DNA of 64,000 nucleotides from Candidatus Aphodovivens avistercoris (GCA_018710945.1 DVIW01000039.1:49213-113212); one strand, 5' to 3'; shown: positions 51,048 to 60,837, counted from the stretch's first letter. Translations and numbers: made by a program. The notes: generated by a model from the sequence alone, not told the origin.

Positions 51048-51842
51048 TTATTCGGCCGCAGGGGCGGCTTCCTCGGCGGGAGCAGCCTCTTCGGCGGCGG
51101 GGGCGGCAGCCTCAGCCTCGGCGGCAGCGGCCTGGCCCTCCATGTCGGCGGCGGTCACCGGGGCGCCCGTGCCGGCGATGACGGCATCGGCCACGAAGTC
51201 GGCCAGCAGGCGCACCGAGCGGATGGCGTCGTCGTTGGCGGGGATGCCGTACTCCACGTCGTCGGGATCGCAGTTGGTGTCCAGCGTGCCCACCACGGGG
51301 ATGTTCAGGCGACGGGCCTCCTTGATGGCGATCTCCTCGCGGTTGGTGTCGATGACGAACACCGCATCGGGGGTGCGCTTCATGTTGCGGATGCCGTTGA
51401 GGTTGGTCTGCAGCTTGGACAGCTCCTTGCGCAGCAGGATCTGCTCCTTCTTCGGCAGCAGCGCCATGCGGCCATCGGCCTCCATGGCCTCCAGCTCCTC
51501 CATGCGGTTCACGCGGGTGCGGATGGTCACGAAGTTGGTCAGCATGCCGCCCAGCCAGCGGGCGTTCACGTAGGGCATGCCGCAGCGGTTCGCAGCGTCG
51601 GCGATGGGCTCCTGAGCCTGCTTCTTGGTGCCGACGAACAGGACGGTACCGCCCTTGCGCGCGGTCTCGGACACGAAGGTGTAGGCGTCGTCGAGGCCCA
51701 GCAGCGTCTTCTTCAGGTCGATGATGTAGATGTCCCCGCGATTGCCGAAGATGTAGGGCTTCATCTTGGGGTTCCAACGGCGCGTCTGATGGCCGAAGTG
51801 GGCGCCTGCGTCAAGCAGCGTCTGAATGCCGATCTTGGTCAT
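51048..51842 (-). CDS. rpsB: 30S ribosomal protein S2
   Basis: Ribosomal protein S2, 264 residues. It begins [27 protein letters not shown] (in pieces), with [17 protein letters not shown] and [10 protein letters not shown]. The last ~30 residues are an Ala/Glu/Pro low-complexity tail, as in bL31 of this genome. GGAGAGAAGA precedes the ATG. A promoter lies about 130 bp upstream, giving a long leader with an ACTCG/CGAGT hairpin that could serve in autoregulation. Confidence 0.97.
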   Translation of the reverse strand: MTKIGIQTLLDAGAHFGHQTRRWNPKMKPYIFGNRGDIYIIDLKKTLLGLDDAYTFVSETARKGGTVLFVGTKKQAQEPIADAANRCGMPYVNARWLGGMLTNFVTIRTRVNRMEELEAMEADGRMALLPKKEQILLRKELSKLQTNLNGIRNMKRTPDAVFVIDTNREEIAIKEARRLNIPVVGTLDTNCDPDDVEYGIPANDDAIRSVRLLADFVADAVIAGTGAPVTAADMEGQAAAAEAEAAAPAAEEAAPAEEAAPAAE

Positions 51843-51972
51843 TCTTCTCTCCATTCGTTAGTCCTCTGCACGTGGTCGCTCCCGAAGTTCCGCAGCCTTT
51901 TCCGGTGGCCACTCGCGGCTCGAGTCGCACGCGCATGCGTGATTATTCCTGCCGTGAAAACACAGCCTGCCA

Positions 51973-52000
51973 ATAATAGCACGATCGCCGCGCAACGCAA
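51973..52000 (-). promoter_or_regulatory. Promoter of rpsB-tsf
   Basis: Minus-strand -35 TTGCGT (51995-52000) and -10 TATTAT (51973-51978) with a 16-bp spacer. Confidence 0.6.
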
Positions 52001-52100
52001 GGGAGGCGCCGCACCGCTCCCCATCATCACCACGAATGACGGCGAAGGGGACGGACGCGCGGAACGCGCGCGGGAAACGGGCAAGAAAGCGGGCTGACGC

Positions 52101-52676
52101 CTACGCCATCGTGTGCGTGGCGAACTGGGGATCGTCCTCCCACAGGCGCACCTCGCCAGCCGCGCGCGTGGCGGCAAGGTCGATGACGCGCTGGTTGGAC
52201 GAGCCGCGGAAGCGCAGCGTGATGTCGTGGAGGTCCTTCACGTAGGGCCCGTCCACCAGCACGTCGATGCAGGCCAGCAAACGGTCGGTCGCGTCGGTGC
52301 GGCGCGGGCTCGCCGGATCCACCAGATCCTCGTACACATCGCCCGTGTAGCACCAGATGGTCTTGCCCGGCAGCTCGCGCTTCACGCGCTCGGCGAGGTC
52401 CGCCAGCGCGGCTTGGTTGGCCGGCTCCATGGGCTCGCCGCCCAGAAGCGTAAGCCCGTCCACGAACGGGGGCGCCAGGCTTTCAAGGACGGCATCCTCA
52501 ACCTCGCGCGTGAACGGCTCGCCAAAGTCGAACGCCCAGGTCTCGGGCTGGAAGCACCCCGGGCAGCGATGCGTGCACCCCGACACGAACAGCGTCGTGC
52601 GCACCCCTTCGCCGTCGGCGATGTCGCATTTCTTGATGTTGCCGTAGTGCACCGTCCAACAACTCCGTTCTTCCAT
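52101..52676 (-). CDS. nrdG: Anaerobic ribonucleotide reductase activating protein
   Basis: Radical SAM activase that makes the glycyl radical on NrdD, 191 residues. The motif VSGCTHRCPGCFQPETW gives the CX3CX2C cluster (here CTHRCPGC) and LTLLGGEPM the GGE-type SAM motif. ADGEGVRTTLFVSGC is typical NrdG. The ATG shown has no clear ribosome site; a GTG at 52652 just before HYGNIKKCD has GGAG upstream and matches the usual NrdG N-terminus, so it may be the true start. It lies 167 bp downstream of nrdD. Confidence 0.93.
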   Translation of the reverse strand: MEERSCWTVHYGNIKKCDIADGEGVRTTLFVSGCTHRCPGCFQPETWAFDFGEPFTREVEDAVLESLAPPFVDGLTLLGGEPMEPANQAALADLAERVKRELPGKTIWCYTGDVYEDLVDPASPRRTDATDRLLACIDVLVDGPYVKDLHDITLRFRGSSNQRVIDLAATRAAGEVRLWEDDPQFATHTMA

Positions 52677-52843
52677 CCCGAACCACTGTCAGCAAGCAGC
52701 CCTCCGGCGAGCGCAGACGACGCGAAAGCCCGCCGCGATCAGACCTCGGTCCATCGCGACGGGCCCAAACGTCGGCCGTGCCGCCAGAGAGCCGCGCGGC
52801 GGCGGGGCCGGCTTCAGCCGCCAGCACGCCGCCAGCCGGAACC

Positions 52844-55066
52844 CTACAGATGCAGCACGCGATCGCGGATCTCTTCCGTGCGGCCCTGGTTCCAGAACTG
52901 GGTGCCGATGTAGCCGCAGGTGCGACGCGCCACGTTGAGCTTCTCCTGGTCGCGGTTGCCGCACTTGGGGCACTCCCACACCAGTTTGCCGTCGTCCTCG
53001 ACGATCTGGATCTCGCCGTCGAAGCCGCACACCTGGCAATAGTCGCTCTTCGTGTTCAGCTCCGCGTACATGATGTGGTCGTAGATGTACTGCATCACGC
53101 GGATGACCGCCTGCAGGTTGTCCTGCATGTCGGGCACCTCCACGTAGCTGATGGCGCCGCCCGGCGAGAGGCGCTGGAACTCGCTTTCAAACTGCAGCTT
53201 CGTGAACGCATCGATCTCCTCGGACACGTGCACGTGGTAGCTGTTGGTGATGTAGCCCTTGTCGGTGATGCCCGGGATCACGCCGAAGCGGCGCTGCAGG
53301 CACTTCGCGAACTTGTAGGTGGTGGACTCAAGCGGCGTGCCGTACAGCGAGAAGTCGATGTCGCTTTCGGCCTTCCACTCGGCGCACTTGTCGTTCATGT
53401 GCTGCATCACCTGCATGGCGAAGGGCGTGGCCTCCGCGTCGGTGTGGCTTTTGCCCGTCATGTACTTCACGCACTCGTACAGGCCCGCGTAGCCCAGGCT
53501 GATGGTGGAGTAGCCGCCGTACAGCAGCGGGTCGATGACCTGGCCCTTCGGCAGGCGCGCCAGGGCGCCGTACTGCCAGAGTATCGGGGCGGCGTCCGAC
53601 AGCGTGCCCTTCAGGCGGTTGTGGCGGCACATCAGCGCGCGGTGGCACAGCTCCAGGCGTTCATCGAAGATCTCCCAGAACCGCGCAGTATCGCGCCCGG
53701 ACGAGCACGCCACGTCCACCAGGTTGATGGTCACCACGCCCTGGTTGAACCGGCCGTAGTACTTCGGCTTGCCCGGCTCGTAGTTGCCGGCGTTGGCGAT
53801 GTTGTCGAAGCCGTTGCCGGAGCGGTCGGGCGTCAGGAAGCTGCGGCAGCCCATGCAGGTGTAGCAGTCGCCCTCGCCGGGCTTCTCGCCCTTCGACAGC
53901 TTCAGCTCGCGCATCTTCTTCTCGGAGATGTAGTCGGGCACCATGCGCTTGGCGGTGCACTTCGCGGCCATCTTGGTCAGGTAGAAGTACGGCGCGTCCT
54001 CGTGGATGTTGCTCTCCTCCAGCACGTAGATGAGCTTGGGGAACGCCGGCGTGATCCACACGCCCTCCTCGTTCTTCACGCCCTCGTAGCGCTGGCGCAG
54101 CACCTCTTCGATGATCATCGCCAGATCGTGGCGCTCGGACTCGCTGCGGGCCTCGCCCAGGTACATGAACACGGTGACGAACGGCGCCTGGCCGTTGGTG
54201 GTCATGAGCGTGACCACTTGGTACTGGATGGTCTGCACGCCGCGGCGGATCTCGTCGCGCAGGCGAGCCTCCACCACCTCGTTCACCTTGTCAACCGGCG
54301 CCTCCAGCCCCAGCGCGTTCACCTCGGAAAGCACCTGGCGGCGGATCTTCTGGCGGCTGACCTCGACGAACGGCGCCAGATGCGTGAGGCTGATGGACTG
54401 GCCGCCGTACTGGCAGCTGGCCACCTGCGCGATGATCTGCGTGGCGATGTTGCAGGCCGTGGAGAAGCTGTGCGGGCGCTCGATCAGCGTGCCGGAGATG
54501 ACGGTGCCGTTCTGCAGCATGTCCTCCAGGTTCACCAGGTCGCAGTTGTGCATGTGCTGGGCGAAGTAGTCGGAGTCGTGGAAGTGGATGATGCCCTCTT
54601 CGTGCGCCTTCACGACGTCCTGCGGCAGCAGCATGCGCATGGTCAGGTCCTTGGACACCTCGCCGGCCATGTAGTCGCGCTGCACGGAGTTCACCGTGGG
54701 GTTCTTGTTGGAGTTCTCCTGCTTCACCTCTTCGTTGTTGCACTCGATGAGCGACAGGATGCGGTCGTCGGTGGTGTTGGAGGTGCGCTTGAGGCTCTGC
54801 ACGTAGCGGTAGATGATGTAGCGGCGCGCCACGTCGTAGCGGCCCGCGGCCATGATCTGGTTCTCCACCATGTCCTGGATCTCCTCCACCGACACGGTGT
54901 GCCCGGCGCGCTCGCACAGCCACTCGACGCTGTGCGCGGCCAGGGCGATCTGGTCCTCGGTCAGGCGGTCGCCCGGCTCCGCGTCGTTGTTGGCGCCCTG
55001 GATGGCGCGGACGATCTTGTCGATGTCGAAAGGAACCTCGGTGCCGCTGCGCTTGATGATCTTCAT
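52844..55066 (-). CDS. nrdD: Anaerobic (class III) ribonucleoside-triphosphate reductase
   Basis: Makes dNTPs without oxygen, 740 residues. The N-terminal ATP-cone is MKIIKRSGTEVPFDIDKIVRAI. The barrel follows with MLLPQDVV, HFHDSDYFAQHMHNCDLVNLE and NPTVNSVQRDYMAGE. The zinc site is CQVCGFDGEI...CPKCGNRDQEKLN and the glycyl-radical loop RRTCGYIG is near the end, so the enzyme looks intact. GGAAGGCGGGAAACG precedes the ATG. NrdG follows. Two NrdR-box-like sites lie about 240 bp upstream. Confidence 0.97.
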   Translation of the reverse strand: MKIIKRSGTEVPFDIDKIVRAIQGANNDAEPGDRLTEDQIALAAHSVEWLCERAGHTVSVEEIQDMVENQIMAAGRYDVARRYIIYRYVQSLKRTSNTTDDRILSLIECNNEEVKQENSNKNPTVNSVQRDYMAGEVSKDLTMRMLLPQDVVKAHEEGIIHFHDSDYFAQHMHNCDLVNLEDMLQNGTVISGTLIERPHSFSTACNIATQIIAQVASCQYGGQSISLTHLAPFVEVSRQKIRRQVLSEVNALGLEAPVDKVNEVVEARLRDEIRRGVQTIQYQVVTLMTTNGQAPFVTVFMYLGEARSESERHDLAMIIEEVLRQRYEGVKNEEGVWITPAFPKLIYVLEESNIHEDAPYFYLTKMAAKCTAKRMVPDYISEKKMRELKLSKGEKPGEGDCYTCMGCRSFLTPDRSGNGFDNIANAGNYEPGKPKYYGRFNQGVVTINLVDVACSSGRDTARFWEIFDERLELCHRALMCRHNRLKGTLSDAAPILWQYGALARLPKGQVIDPLLYGGYSTISLGYAGLYECVKYMTGKSHTDAEATPFAMQVMQHMNDKCAEWKAESDIDFSLYGTPLESTTYKFAKCLQRRFGVIPGITDKGYITNSYHVHVSEEIDAFTKLQFESEFQRLSPGGAISYVEVPDMQDNLQAVIRVMQYIYDHIMYAELNTKSDYCQVCGFDGEIQIVEDDGKLVWECPKCGNRDQEKLNVARRTCGYIGTQFWNQGRTEEIRDRVLHL

Positions 55067-55301
55067 CGTTTCCCGCCTTCCGCTTTCCTCTTCCCGTCCG
55101 GCGCCGCCCGTCCGGCGCCGTTCCTTCATCCCTGTCCGCCCGGTTGTCTTGGAGGCCGGGCGCACTGCGGACGAGCGCCTGCTTCCGCAGCAGCGTCCGC
55201 GCTTTTCTCACGGCAATTGTTTCTTAAATGGTATCATTTTTGAACGCATCCGCCGGCCAACGGCGGCAACGTTTCGGCCAGCACATGATACCGCCATTTC
55301 G

Positions 55302-55349
55302 GCACAAGATATTGTGTTTTCTTGCCGATTCAACCCCCATATTATGTTT
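55302..55349 (-). promoter_or_regulatory. Pair of NrdR-box-like sites upstream of nrdD
   Basis: GCACAAGATATTGTGT (55302-55317) matches the NrdR consensus (acaCwAtATaTwGtgt) at 14 of 16 positions. A weaker copy (about 10 of 16) begins at 55334, 32 bp from the first, the three-turn spacing reported for NrdR boxes. They sit in the only AT-rich part of the 820-bp gap. Confidence 0.75.
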
Positions 55350-55520
55350 CTGCAGGTCGATACGAATGAAAAAATTTTTTGAACCCGACTGCGGAAAAAC
55401 GCGCGAATTCCACCTATTCCGCATAGCTCCTGATGGCTTCGGAAAGAAGCAGAAACCGGGCCGCTTCGGACCGAAAAACCGACCGGATCGCAAGGCGAAA
55501 GCGGCGAAAGGCGACTCCGC

Positions 55521-55554
55521 CCCCGCCGTTTCCAACGGGACGGAAACGGCGGGG
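55521..55554. repeat. Perfect 13-bp inverted repeat
   Basis: CCCCGCCGTTTCC/GGAAACGGCGGGG (55521-55533, 55542-55554) with an 8-nt loop and no T-run, in the non-coding GC-rich part of the gap between nrdD and the VanZ-like gene. Confidence 0.5.
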
Positions 55555-55636
55555 CGGGCGGCGGGCGGGCTTCCTTACTTTTCCCTGACTTCGGCCCGGT
55601 GCGCCCCCTTGACGCGCGCGCCAGGCGCTAGCATCG

Positions 55637-55842
55637 CAGGCGACGGAGCGGCAAGCGAAGGCCGTCCGTCCCGCCCGCGACATCCGGCGCCGCTGCGGCC
55701 CCTCTGCCGCGACGGCGCGGGTCGCGCCGAGACGAACGCAGGCGCGAGCAGCTCCAGGCAGTCGCGCTGCGTCAGACGGAGAGGCCGCGGCGGCGCGGAT
55801 CGCGAACGCGGGCAACAGGCGACGGGGCGGCAAGCGAAGGCC
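55637..55842 (+). repeat. 27-bp direct repeats in intergenic region
   Basis: CAGGCGACGGRGCGGCAAGCGAAGGCC occurs at 55637-55663 and 55816-55842 with one mismatch, 179 bp apart. The region 55380-55886 has no credible gene; one long open frame crosses it but has repeat-derived, Arg-rich composition. Confidence 0.7.
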
Positions 55843-55886
55843 ACGCCGAGGCGACGACGGCAACGGAAACGGGCAAGGAGAGGGCG

Positions 55887-56903
55887 ATGGGGTTCATCAC
55901 GCGGTTCCTTTCGGGTTACAGCGACAGCTTCCTGATGGCGCTGGCCCTGTGGCCGGCGGCGTCGCTCATGCTGACGCTGCCCATCCTGGCCTGGCTCTAC
56001 CACCGCGACGGGCGCGTGCGGCTGCTGTCGGCCGCCGGCGCCTACCTGTCGGTGCTCTACCTGCTGGGCCTGGCGTGCTTCACGCTGTACCCCCTGCCCG
56101 AGGGCAACTCCGGCCCGGGCATCACCTACGGGCTGGCGCCCATCCTGAACCCGTTGCACTTCATCGACGACATCCGCGCCGACGGCCTAGCGCCCGTCGC
56201 GCAGCTGGCGGCGAACGTGGCGCTGTTCGTGCCGCTGGGCTTCATCGCGGGCCGCGGGCTGGGCCTGAAGCTGCGCTGGGCGGTCCTTACCGGCTTCGGC
56301 TGCTCGCTGCTGATCGAATGCGCCCAGCTCACCGGCTTGTTCGGCCTCTACCCCTACGCTTACCGCACCTTCGAGACCACCGACCTTGCCACCAACACCG
56401 CGGGCGCGCTTCTGGGATGGCAGCTTGCGCGGCTGTCGCTGCGCCTGCTGCCGCCGGCGCCCGACGCCGAACCCGCCGTCACGCGCGAGCCCGGCTTCGT
56501 GCGGCGCTTCGTGGCGTTCTGCATCGACCTCGCGCTGGCGGGCGCGCTGTCGCTGGTCACCACGTCGCTGGCGTCGGTGCCGCTGTTCCTCCTTGCCGCG
56601 CCGTCGGGCGCGTTCACGGCGCTGCACCTGCCCGAGCTCATCGCGGCGGCGTCGCTGGCCGTCGTGGAGGTGCTGATCCCCTGGAAGCGCGAAGGCAGGA
56701 CGCCGGGCGGCAGCTTCGTGCGCATGACCTGCGAGGGGAAGACGCGCACCGGCGCGCGCCGAGTCCTTTTCTACGCCGCGCGCTTCTTCGTGCTGCTGTG
56801 CGCGACGGGCCTTCCCGCCCTCGAGCCGCGCCTGGGTCTGGTGCCGCTGGTTTGCCTGGCGTTCTTCCTGTTCGCACGCAAGATGCCCTACGACCTGATC
56901 TAG
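55887..56903 (+). CDS. VanZ-family/RDD-domain membrane protein
   Basis: Integral membrane protein of 338 residues. The VanZ part (1-190) has segments ACFTLYPLPEGNSGPGITY, NVALFVPLGFIAGRGLGLK and the family motif SLLIECAQLTGLFGLYPYAYRTFETTDLATNTAGALLG (read in pieces). The RDD domain (~205-335) has FVRRFVAFCIDLALAGALSL, WKREGRTPGGSF and RRVLFYAARFFVLL. VanZ is linked to teicoplanin resistance and RDD to transport; the combined role is unknown. GGAGAGGGCG precedes the ATG. Confidence 0.87.
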   Translation: MGFITRFLSGYSDSFLMALALWPAASLMLTLPILAWLYHRDGRVRLLSAAGAYLSVLYLLGLACFTLYPLPEGNSGPGITYGLAPILNPLHFIDDIRADGLAPVAQLAANVALFVPLGFIAGRGLGLKLRWAVLTGFGCSLLIECAQLTGLFGLYPYAYRTFETTDLATNTAGALLGWQLARLSLRLLPPAPDAEPAVTREPGFVRRFVAFCIDLALAGALSLVTTSLASVPLFLLAAPSGAFTALHLPELIAAASLAVVEVLIPWKREGRTPGGSFVRMTCEGKTRTGARRVLFYAARFFVLLCATGLPALEPRLGLVPLVCLAFFLFARKMPYDLI

Positions 56904-57074
56904 CGGGCTGGCTGCGCGGGCGAACGGGGCGGACGGCGAACGCGTCGCCAGCCCGCCCGCCGTTCCGAAGCGCGCTCTCCCGCCCGGCCCTGCCGCCATC
57001 GGCCCGCCCCGCTGCTGCGCCGCGCTGTTTCGCATTAGAATGCCTCCTGCAGATCAATCGAAGCAAGGAGGACC

Positions 57075-58337
57075 ATGGCGAAGCGCCCCGACGATGCCGC
57101 AGCCCCGTGGCTTTCGCGCCCCCAGCCGCGCCTGCGTTTGGGCGGGCTCGTGTTCCTGCTGCTGGTAGCCTCGCTCATCACGCCGCTGTCGCTGGACATG
57201 TACACGCCCGCCATCCCGCATATGGCCGGCTACTTCGGCACCGACGAAGCCACGGTGAACCTGACGCTGTGGGGCTACTACCTGCTGTTCGCCGTCGGCA
57301 TGCTGGTGCTGGGTCCCCTGAGCGACCGCTTCGGACGCAAGCCTCTGCTCGTCGCCGGCTTCGCGCTGTACGTGGCGGGCGGGGCGGCCTGCGCGCTGGC
57401 GCCCTCTATCCACGCGCTCATCGGCGCGCGCCTCGTGCAGGCCCTCGGCGCGGGCGCGGTGAGCGCCGTCAGCATGGCCGTGGTGAAGGACAGCTTCCGC
57501 GCCGACCGCCGCGAGAAGATCCTCTCCATCATGCAGGTGCTGTTCGTCGTGGGCCCCGCCGCCGCGCCGAGCATCGGCACGGCCGTCCTGCAGGTGGCCG
57601 ACTGGCGCGCCACGTTCTGGGTGCTGGCGGCGGTGGGCGCGCTGTGCCTGGCGCTGACGCTGCTGTTCGCCGAGTCGCTTCCCGCCGCCGAGCGCACCGA
57701 GGGCGGCCTGGCCTCCACCTTGGGGCAGCTGGGCACGGCGGCGAAGGACCCGGGCTTTTCCGCGTTCCTTGTCATCACCAGCCTGTTCGAAGTGGCCTTC
57801 ATGGGCTACATCGCCGTGGGGTCCTACATCTACGTGGACTTCTTCGGCGTGGGCGAGGCGGGCTACAGCCTGTTCTTCGGCGTGGCGGCGCTGCTGACGG
57901 CCGCCGGCCCGTTCATCTGGCTGGGCTTCTCGCACGTGACGACGGCGCGGCGGTTCACCACGGCGCTGCTGGTGCTGTCCTGCGCCCTGGGTTTGGCCCT
58001 CATCGCGTTCGGCGAATGGGGACCGGTTACGTTCTGCGCGCTGTTCAGCCTGTTCGCTGTTGCCGAAGCAGCCGGGCGCCCCTACATGATGAACATCCTG
58101 CTGGAACAGGCCAAGCATCACGCCGGTGCGGCCAGCGCGCTCATGAACTGCGTGCGCACGGGCGTGGGCTGCGTCGGCATGGTGCTGGCGGCCCTGCCGT
58201 GGGCCAGCTACGTGCAGGGCGTGGGCGTGCTGATGGCGGCGGGCATGGCAGCGGGACTCGTCGGGTGGGCGGCCCTTCTGCGCTCGCGCGTGCCGCTGGC
58301 CGGCATCAAGGACGACGAGCCCGCTTCCCTCTGGTAG
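57075..58337 (+). CDS. Bcr/CflA-family MFS drug-resistance transporter
   Basis: Major-facilitator exporter of 420 residues with twelve predicted helices. The Bcr/CflA signature is LDMYTPAIPHMAGYFG near residue 40 and the MFS motif GPLSDRFGRKPLLVAGF near 81. RLVQALGAGAVSAVSMAVVKD lies near 117. It would export small drugs such as bicyclomycin or chloramphenicol analogues; substrate not shown. AAGGAGG precedes the ATG. Single gene between a VanZ-like gene and a cation exporter, same direction. Confidence 0.92.
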   Translation: MAKRPDDAAAPWLSRPQPRLRLGGLVFLLLVASLITPLSLDMYTPAIPHMAGYFGTDEATVNLTLWGYYLLFAVGMLVLGPLSDRFGRKPLLVAGFALYVAGGAACALAPSIHALIGARLVQALGAGAVSAVSMAVVKDSFRADRREKILSIMQVLFVVGPAAAPSIGTAVLQVADWRATFWVLAAVGALCLALTLLFAESLPAAERTEGGLASTLGQLGTAAKDPGFSAFLVITSLFEVAFMGYIAVGSYIYVDFFGVGEAGYSLFFGVAALLTAAGPFIWLGFSHVTTARRFTTALLVLSCALGLALIAFGEWGPVTFCALFSLFAVAEAAGRPYMMNILLEQAKHHAGAASALMNCVRTGVGCVGMVLAALPWASYVQGVGVLMAAGMAAGLVGWAALLRSRVPLAGIKDDEPASLW

Positions 58338-58484
58338 GTCCGCACGCCCGCTGCCGCGCCCGCCGCCCCCGGCGACGCCGCCCTTGCGCCGCGCGGCATG
58401 CCGAGGCGGGAGTGCTACACTAGCGCGGGCGCGCCGCACGGCGCGCTTCCACCCTACCCTGCTGCAGCGAAGGACGGCTCCACC

Positions 58485-59663
58485 ATGACCGAATGGCTCA
58501 TACGGCGTTTCGTGAAAGACCCCGACGACACCGCCAGCGTGGCGGCGCGCACGCGCTACGGGCAGTTCGCCGGCATCGTGGGCATCGTCTGCAACCTGCT
58601 TCTGTGCCTGGGCAAGGGCGCCATCGGCATCCTGGCCGGATCGGTGTCCATCGTGGCCGACGCGGTGAACAACCTCTCCGACGCCTCCAGCAACATCATC
58701 AGCCTGCTGGGCTTCAAGCTGGCCAGCAAGCCCGCCGACCCCGAGCACCCCTACGGCCACGGCCGCTACGAGTACCTGGCGGGGCTGGCGGTGGCCATCC
58801 TCATCGTGTTCATCGGCTGGGAGCTTCTGCAGACCTCCTTCGACAAGATCATGAACCCCGGCCCCACCGAGTTCAACGCCGCCGTGGTGTGCGTGCTGGC
58901 GCTTTCCATCCTCGTGAAGCTGTGGATGATGGCGTTCAACCGCACGGTGGGACGACGCATCGGCTCCACGACGCTTGAGGCCACGGCCGTGGACTCGCGC
59001 AACGACGTCGTCTCCACCGCGGTGGTGCTGGCGTGCGCGGCGGCATCGCACTTCGCCGGCATCGACCTGGACGGCTGGGTGGGCCTGGCCGTGGGCGTCT
59101 TCATCCTGTACAGCGGCGTCCAGCTGATCCGCGAGACCATCGACCCGCTGCTCGGCCGCGTGCCCGACCCCGAACTGGTCAGCCACATCCACGACACCAT
59201 CATGTCCTACCCCGGCGTGCTGGGCACCCACGACCTGATGGTGCACGACTACGGCCCCGGCCGCCAGTTCGCCAGCGCGCACGTGGAGATGCCCGTGGAG
59301 GCCGACCCGATGGAAAGCCACGACCTCATCGACAACATCGAGCAGGACTTCAAGGAGCGCGACGGGCTGATCGTCACGCTGCACTACGACCCCATCGTCA
59401 CCGACGACCCCGAGGTCAACGACATGCGCAACTGGATAGACGCCCAGGTGAAGACCATCGACGGACGGATGTCCATCCACGATTTGCGCACCGTGCCCGG
59501 CCCCACTCACGTGAACGTCCTGTTCGACTGCGTGAAACCCGCCGATCTTGCGCTTTCGGACAAGGAATTGACCGATCGCGTCAGCGCTCTGGTGACGGCG
59601 CGGTATCCTAAGGCGATCTGCAAGATAACCGTCGACCAGAGCTACGTGAGCTCGCAGCAGTAG
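58485..59663 (+). CDS. Cation diffusion facilitator (CDF) family transporter
   Basis: Divalent-metal exporter of 392 residues. Six helices with the metal-binding HxxxD-type patterns: SIVADAVNNLSDASSNIIS near residue 57 and DSRNDVVSTAVVLACA near 168, and HPYGHGRYEYLAGL near 88. The cytoplasmic dimerisation domain follows (THDLMVHDYGPGRQFASAHVE, in pieces), then an extra ~90-residue C-terminal region seen in longer Gram-positive CDF proteins. The ATG begins MTEWLIRRFVKD; a longer frame upstream lacks features. Metal (Zn, Mn, Fe, Co) unknown. Confidence 0.93.
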   Translation: MTEWLIRRFVKDPDDTASVAARTRYGQFAGIVGIVCNLLLCLGKGAIGILAGSVSIVADAVNNLSDASSNIISLLGFKLASKPADPEHPYGHGRYEYLAGLAVAILIVFIGWELLQTSFDKIMNPGPTEFNAAVVCVLALSILVKLWMMAFNRTVGRRIGSTTLEATAVDSRNDVVSTAVVLACAAASHFAGIDLDGWVGLAVGVFILYSGVQLIRETIDPLLGRVPDPELVSHIHDTIMSYPGVLGTHDLMVHDYGPGRQFASAHVEMPVEADPMESHDLIDNIEQDFKERDGLIVTLHYDPIVTDDPEVNDMRNWIDAQVKTIDGRMSIHDLRTVPGPTHVNVLFDCVKPADLALSDKELTDRVSALVTARYPKAICKITVDQSYVSSQQ

Positions 59664-59725
59664 GCCCGCCCGCGCCCGCGCGGCGCGCCTGGCCCCTTCC
59701 CGCCCGTCCGACCGCAGGAGACCCC

Positions 59726-60787
59726 ATGACCGAACCCGCCGCACCCGCCGCCGCGACCGGCCTTCCGCTGCGCTTCGCCGCCGGCGCCCTGCGCGCCATC
59801 CCGCTGCGCTTCGCCGAGCCGAAGCCCTCGGGCTGCCCCGCAAGTCCCCTGCGCTTCTCCGAGGATGCGACACGCGGCCTGGCGGCGGCGTCCGCGGCGT
59901 CCGCAACGCCGGTCGAGAACGCGTCTGACGCGGCCGCAGGCGCCGACGGCACGGTGCGCGCCGTCGGACCCGAAGGCGCGTCGGGGTCGGAATCGGCGGT
60001 GCCCGGCCGCCAGGTCATCGACGAGGACCAGCTGAAGCGGATGATGAAGGACCACCGCGGCGGCTTCTTCCGCCGCAACAGCTACCAGCTGGTCACGCTC
60101 ATCCTCATCGCCGTGAACGTGGCGCTGTACCTGGTGGAGGTCGTCCTGGCGGGCCTGCGGCTGGACATCCCCTCGCGCGTGCTCTTCGACCTGGGTGCCA
60201 TGCTGCCCCTGGCCGTGCAGGGCCCGACCGACCTGTGGCGCTTCGTCGCGCCGATGTTTCTGCATCTGGATTTGATGCACCTGCTCATGAACATGGTGGC
60301 CCTCTACAGCGTGGGCGTGACGCTGGAGCGCATCCTGGGCAAGGCGGGTTTTCTGGCGGTGTACTTCGTCGGCGGCATCACGGGCAACGCGGCGTCCTAC
60401 GCCTGGGGGCTTCTCGCCGAAGGCGGCGCCACCGTGTCGGCCGGTGCGTCCACCAGCGTGTTCGGGCTGTTCGTCGCCGTGGCGCTGCTGGGCGTGCTCG
60501 CGCGCGGCAACCGCCGCTACCTGATGGCCTACAGCAAGGGCATGCTGGCGGTCATCGCCGTGAACGTGGCGTACAGCCTGCTGGTGCCCGGCATCTCCAT
60601 CAGCGGGCATTTGGGCGGCGCCATCGGCGGCGCCATCGGCATGCTGATGGTCCCCAGCAGAAACCTGCGCACGCCCAAGCCGGCGTGCGCGGTGGTGGCG
60701 GCGCTATGGGTTGCCGGCATCGCAGCGGCGATCTGGTGGGGGCTCGGCGCGGTCCCCGCCGTCGCCGCCAATCTGCTGGCAGGCTAG
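59726..60787 (+). CDS. Rhomboid-family intramembrane serine protease
   Basis: A 353-residue protein with a ~110-residue cytoplasmic N-terminus (Ala/Pro-rich, low-complexity) and a rhomboid domain. Signatures are WRFVAPMFLHLDLMHLLMNMVALYSVG (in pieces, near 172-196), the serine box GASTSVFGL near 249 and the catalytic histidine in SGHLGGAIGGAIG near 293. Proteolysis of membrane substrates is expected. GGAGACCCC precedes the ATG. Confidence 0.92.
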   Translation: MTEPAAPAAATGLPLRFAAGALRAIPLRFAEPKPSGCPASPLRFSEDATRGLAAASAASATPVENASDAAAGADGTVRAVGPEGASGSESAVPGRQVIDEDQLKRMMKDHRGGFFRRNSYQLVTLILIAVNVALYLVEVVLAGLRLDIPSRVLFDLGAMLPLAVQGPTDLWRFVAPMFLHLDLMHLLMNMVALYSVGVTLERILGKAGFLAVYFVGGITGNAASYAWGLLAEGGATVSAGASTSVFGLFVAVALLGVLARGNRRYLMAYSKGMLAVIAVNVAYSLLVPGISISGHLGGAIGGAIGMLMVPSRNLRTPKPACAVVAALWVAGIAAAIWWGLGAVPAVAANLLAG

Positions 60788-60837
60788 CCGCACGCGATGC
60801 AGCCGCCCGCCCGACAGGATTGTCGCACGCAATATAC

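Noticed and set aside
52778..55243. 821-residue frame opposite nrdD
   Set aside because: Antisense to an intact class III ribonucleotide reductase.
55228..55935. 235-residue frame upstream of the VanZ-like gene
   Set aside because: It runs through NrdR boxes, a hairpin and direct repeats and has no family features; its composition changes abruptly where GC rises.
57054..59906. 950-residue frame opposite the MFS and CDF genes
   Set aside because: Antisense to two recognised transporters; composition of a shadow.
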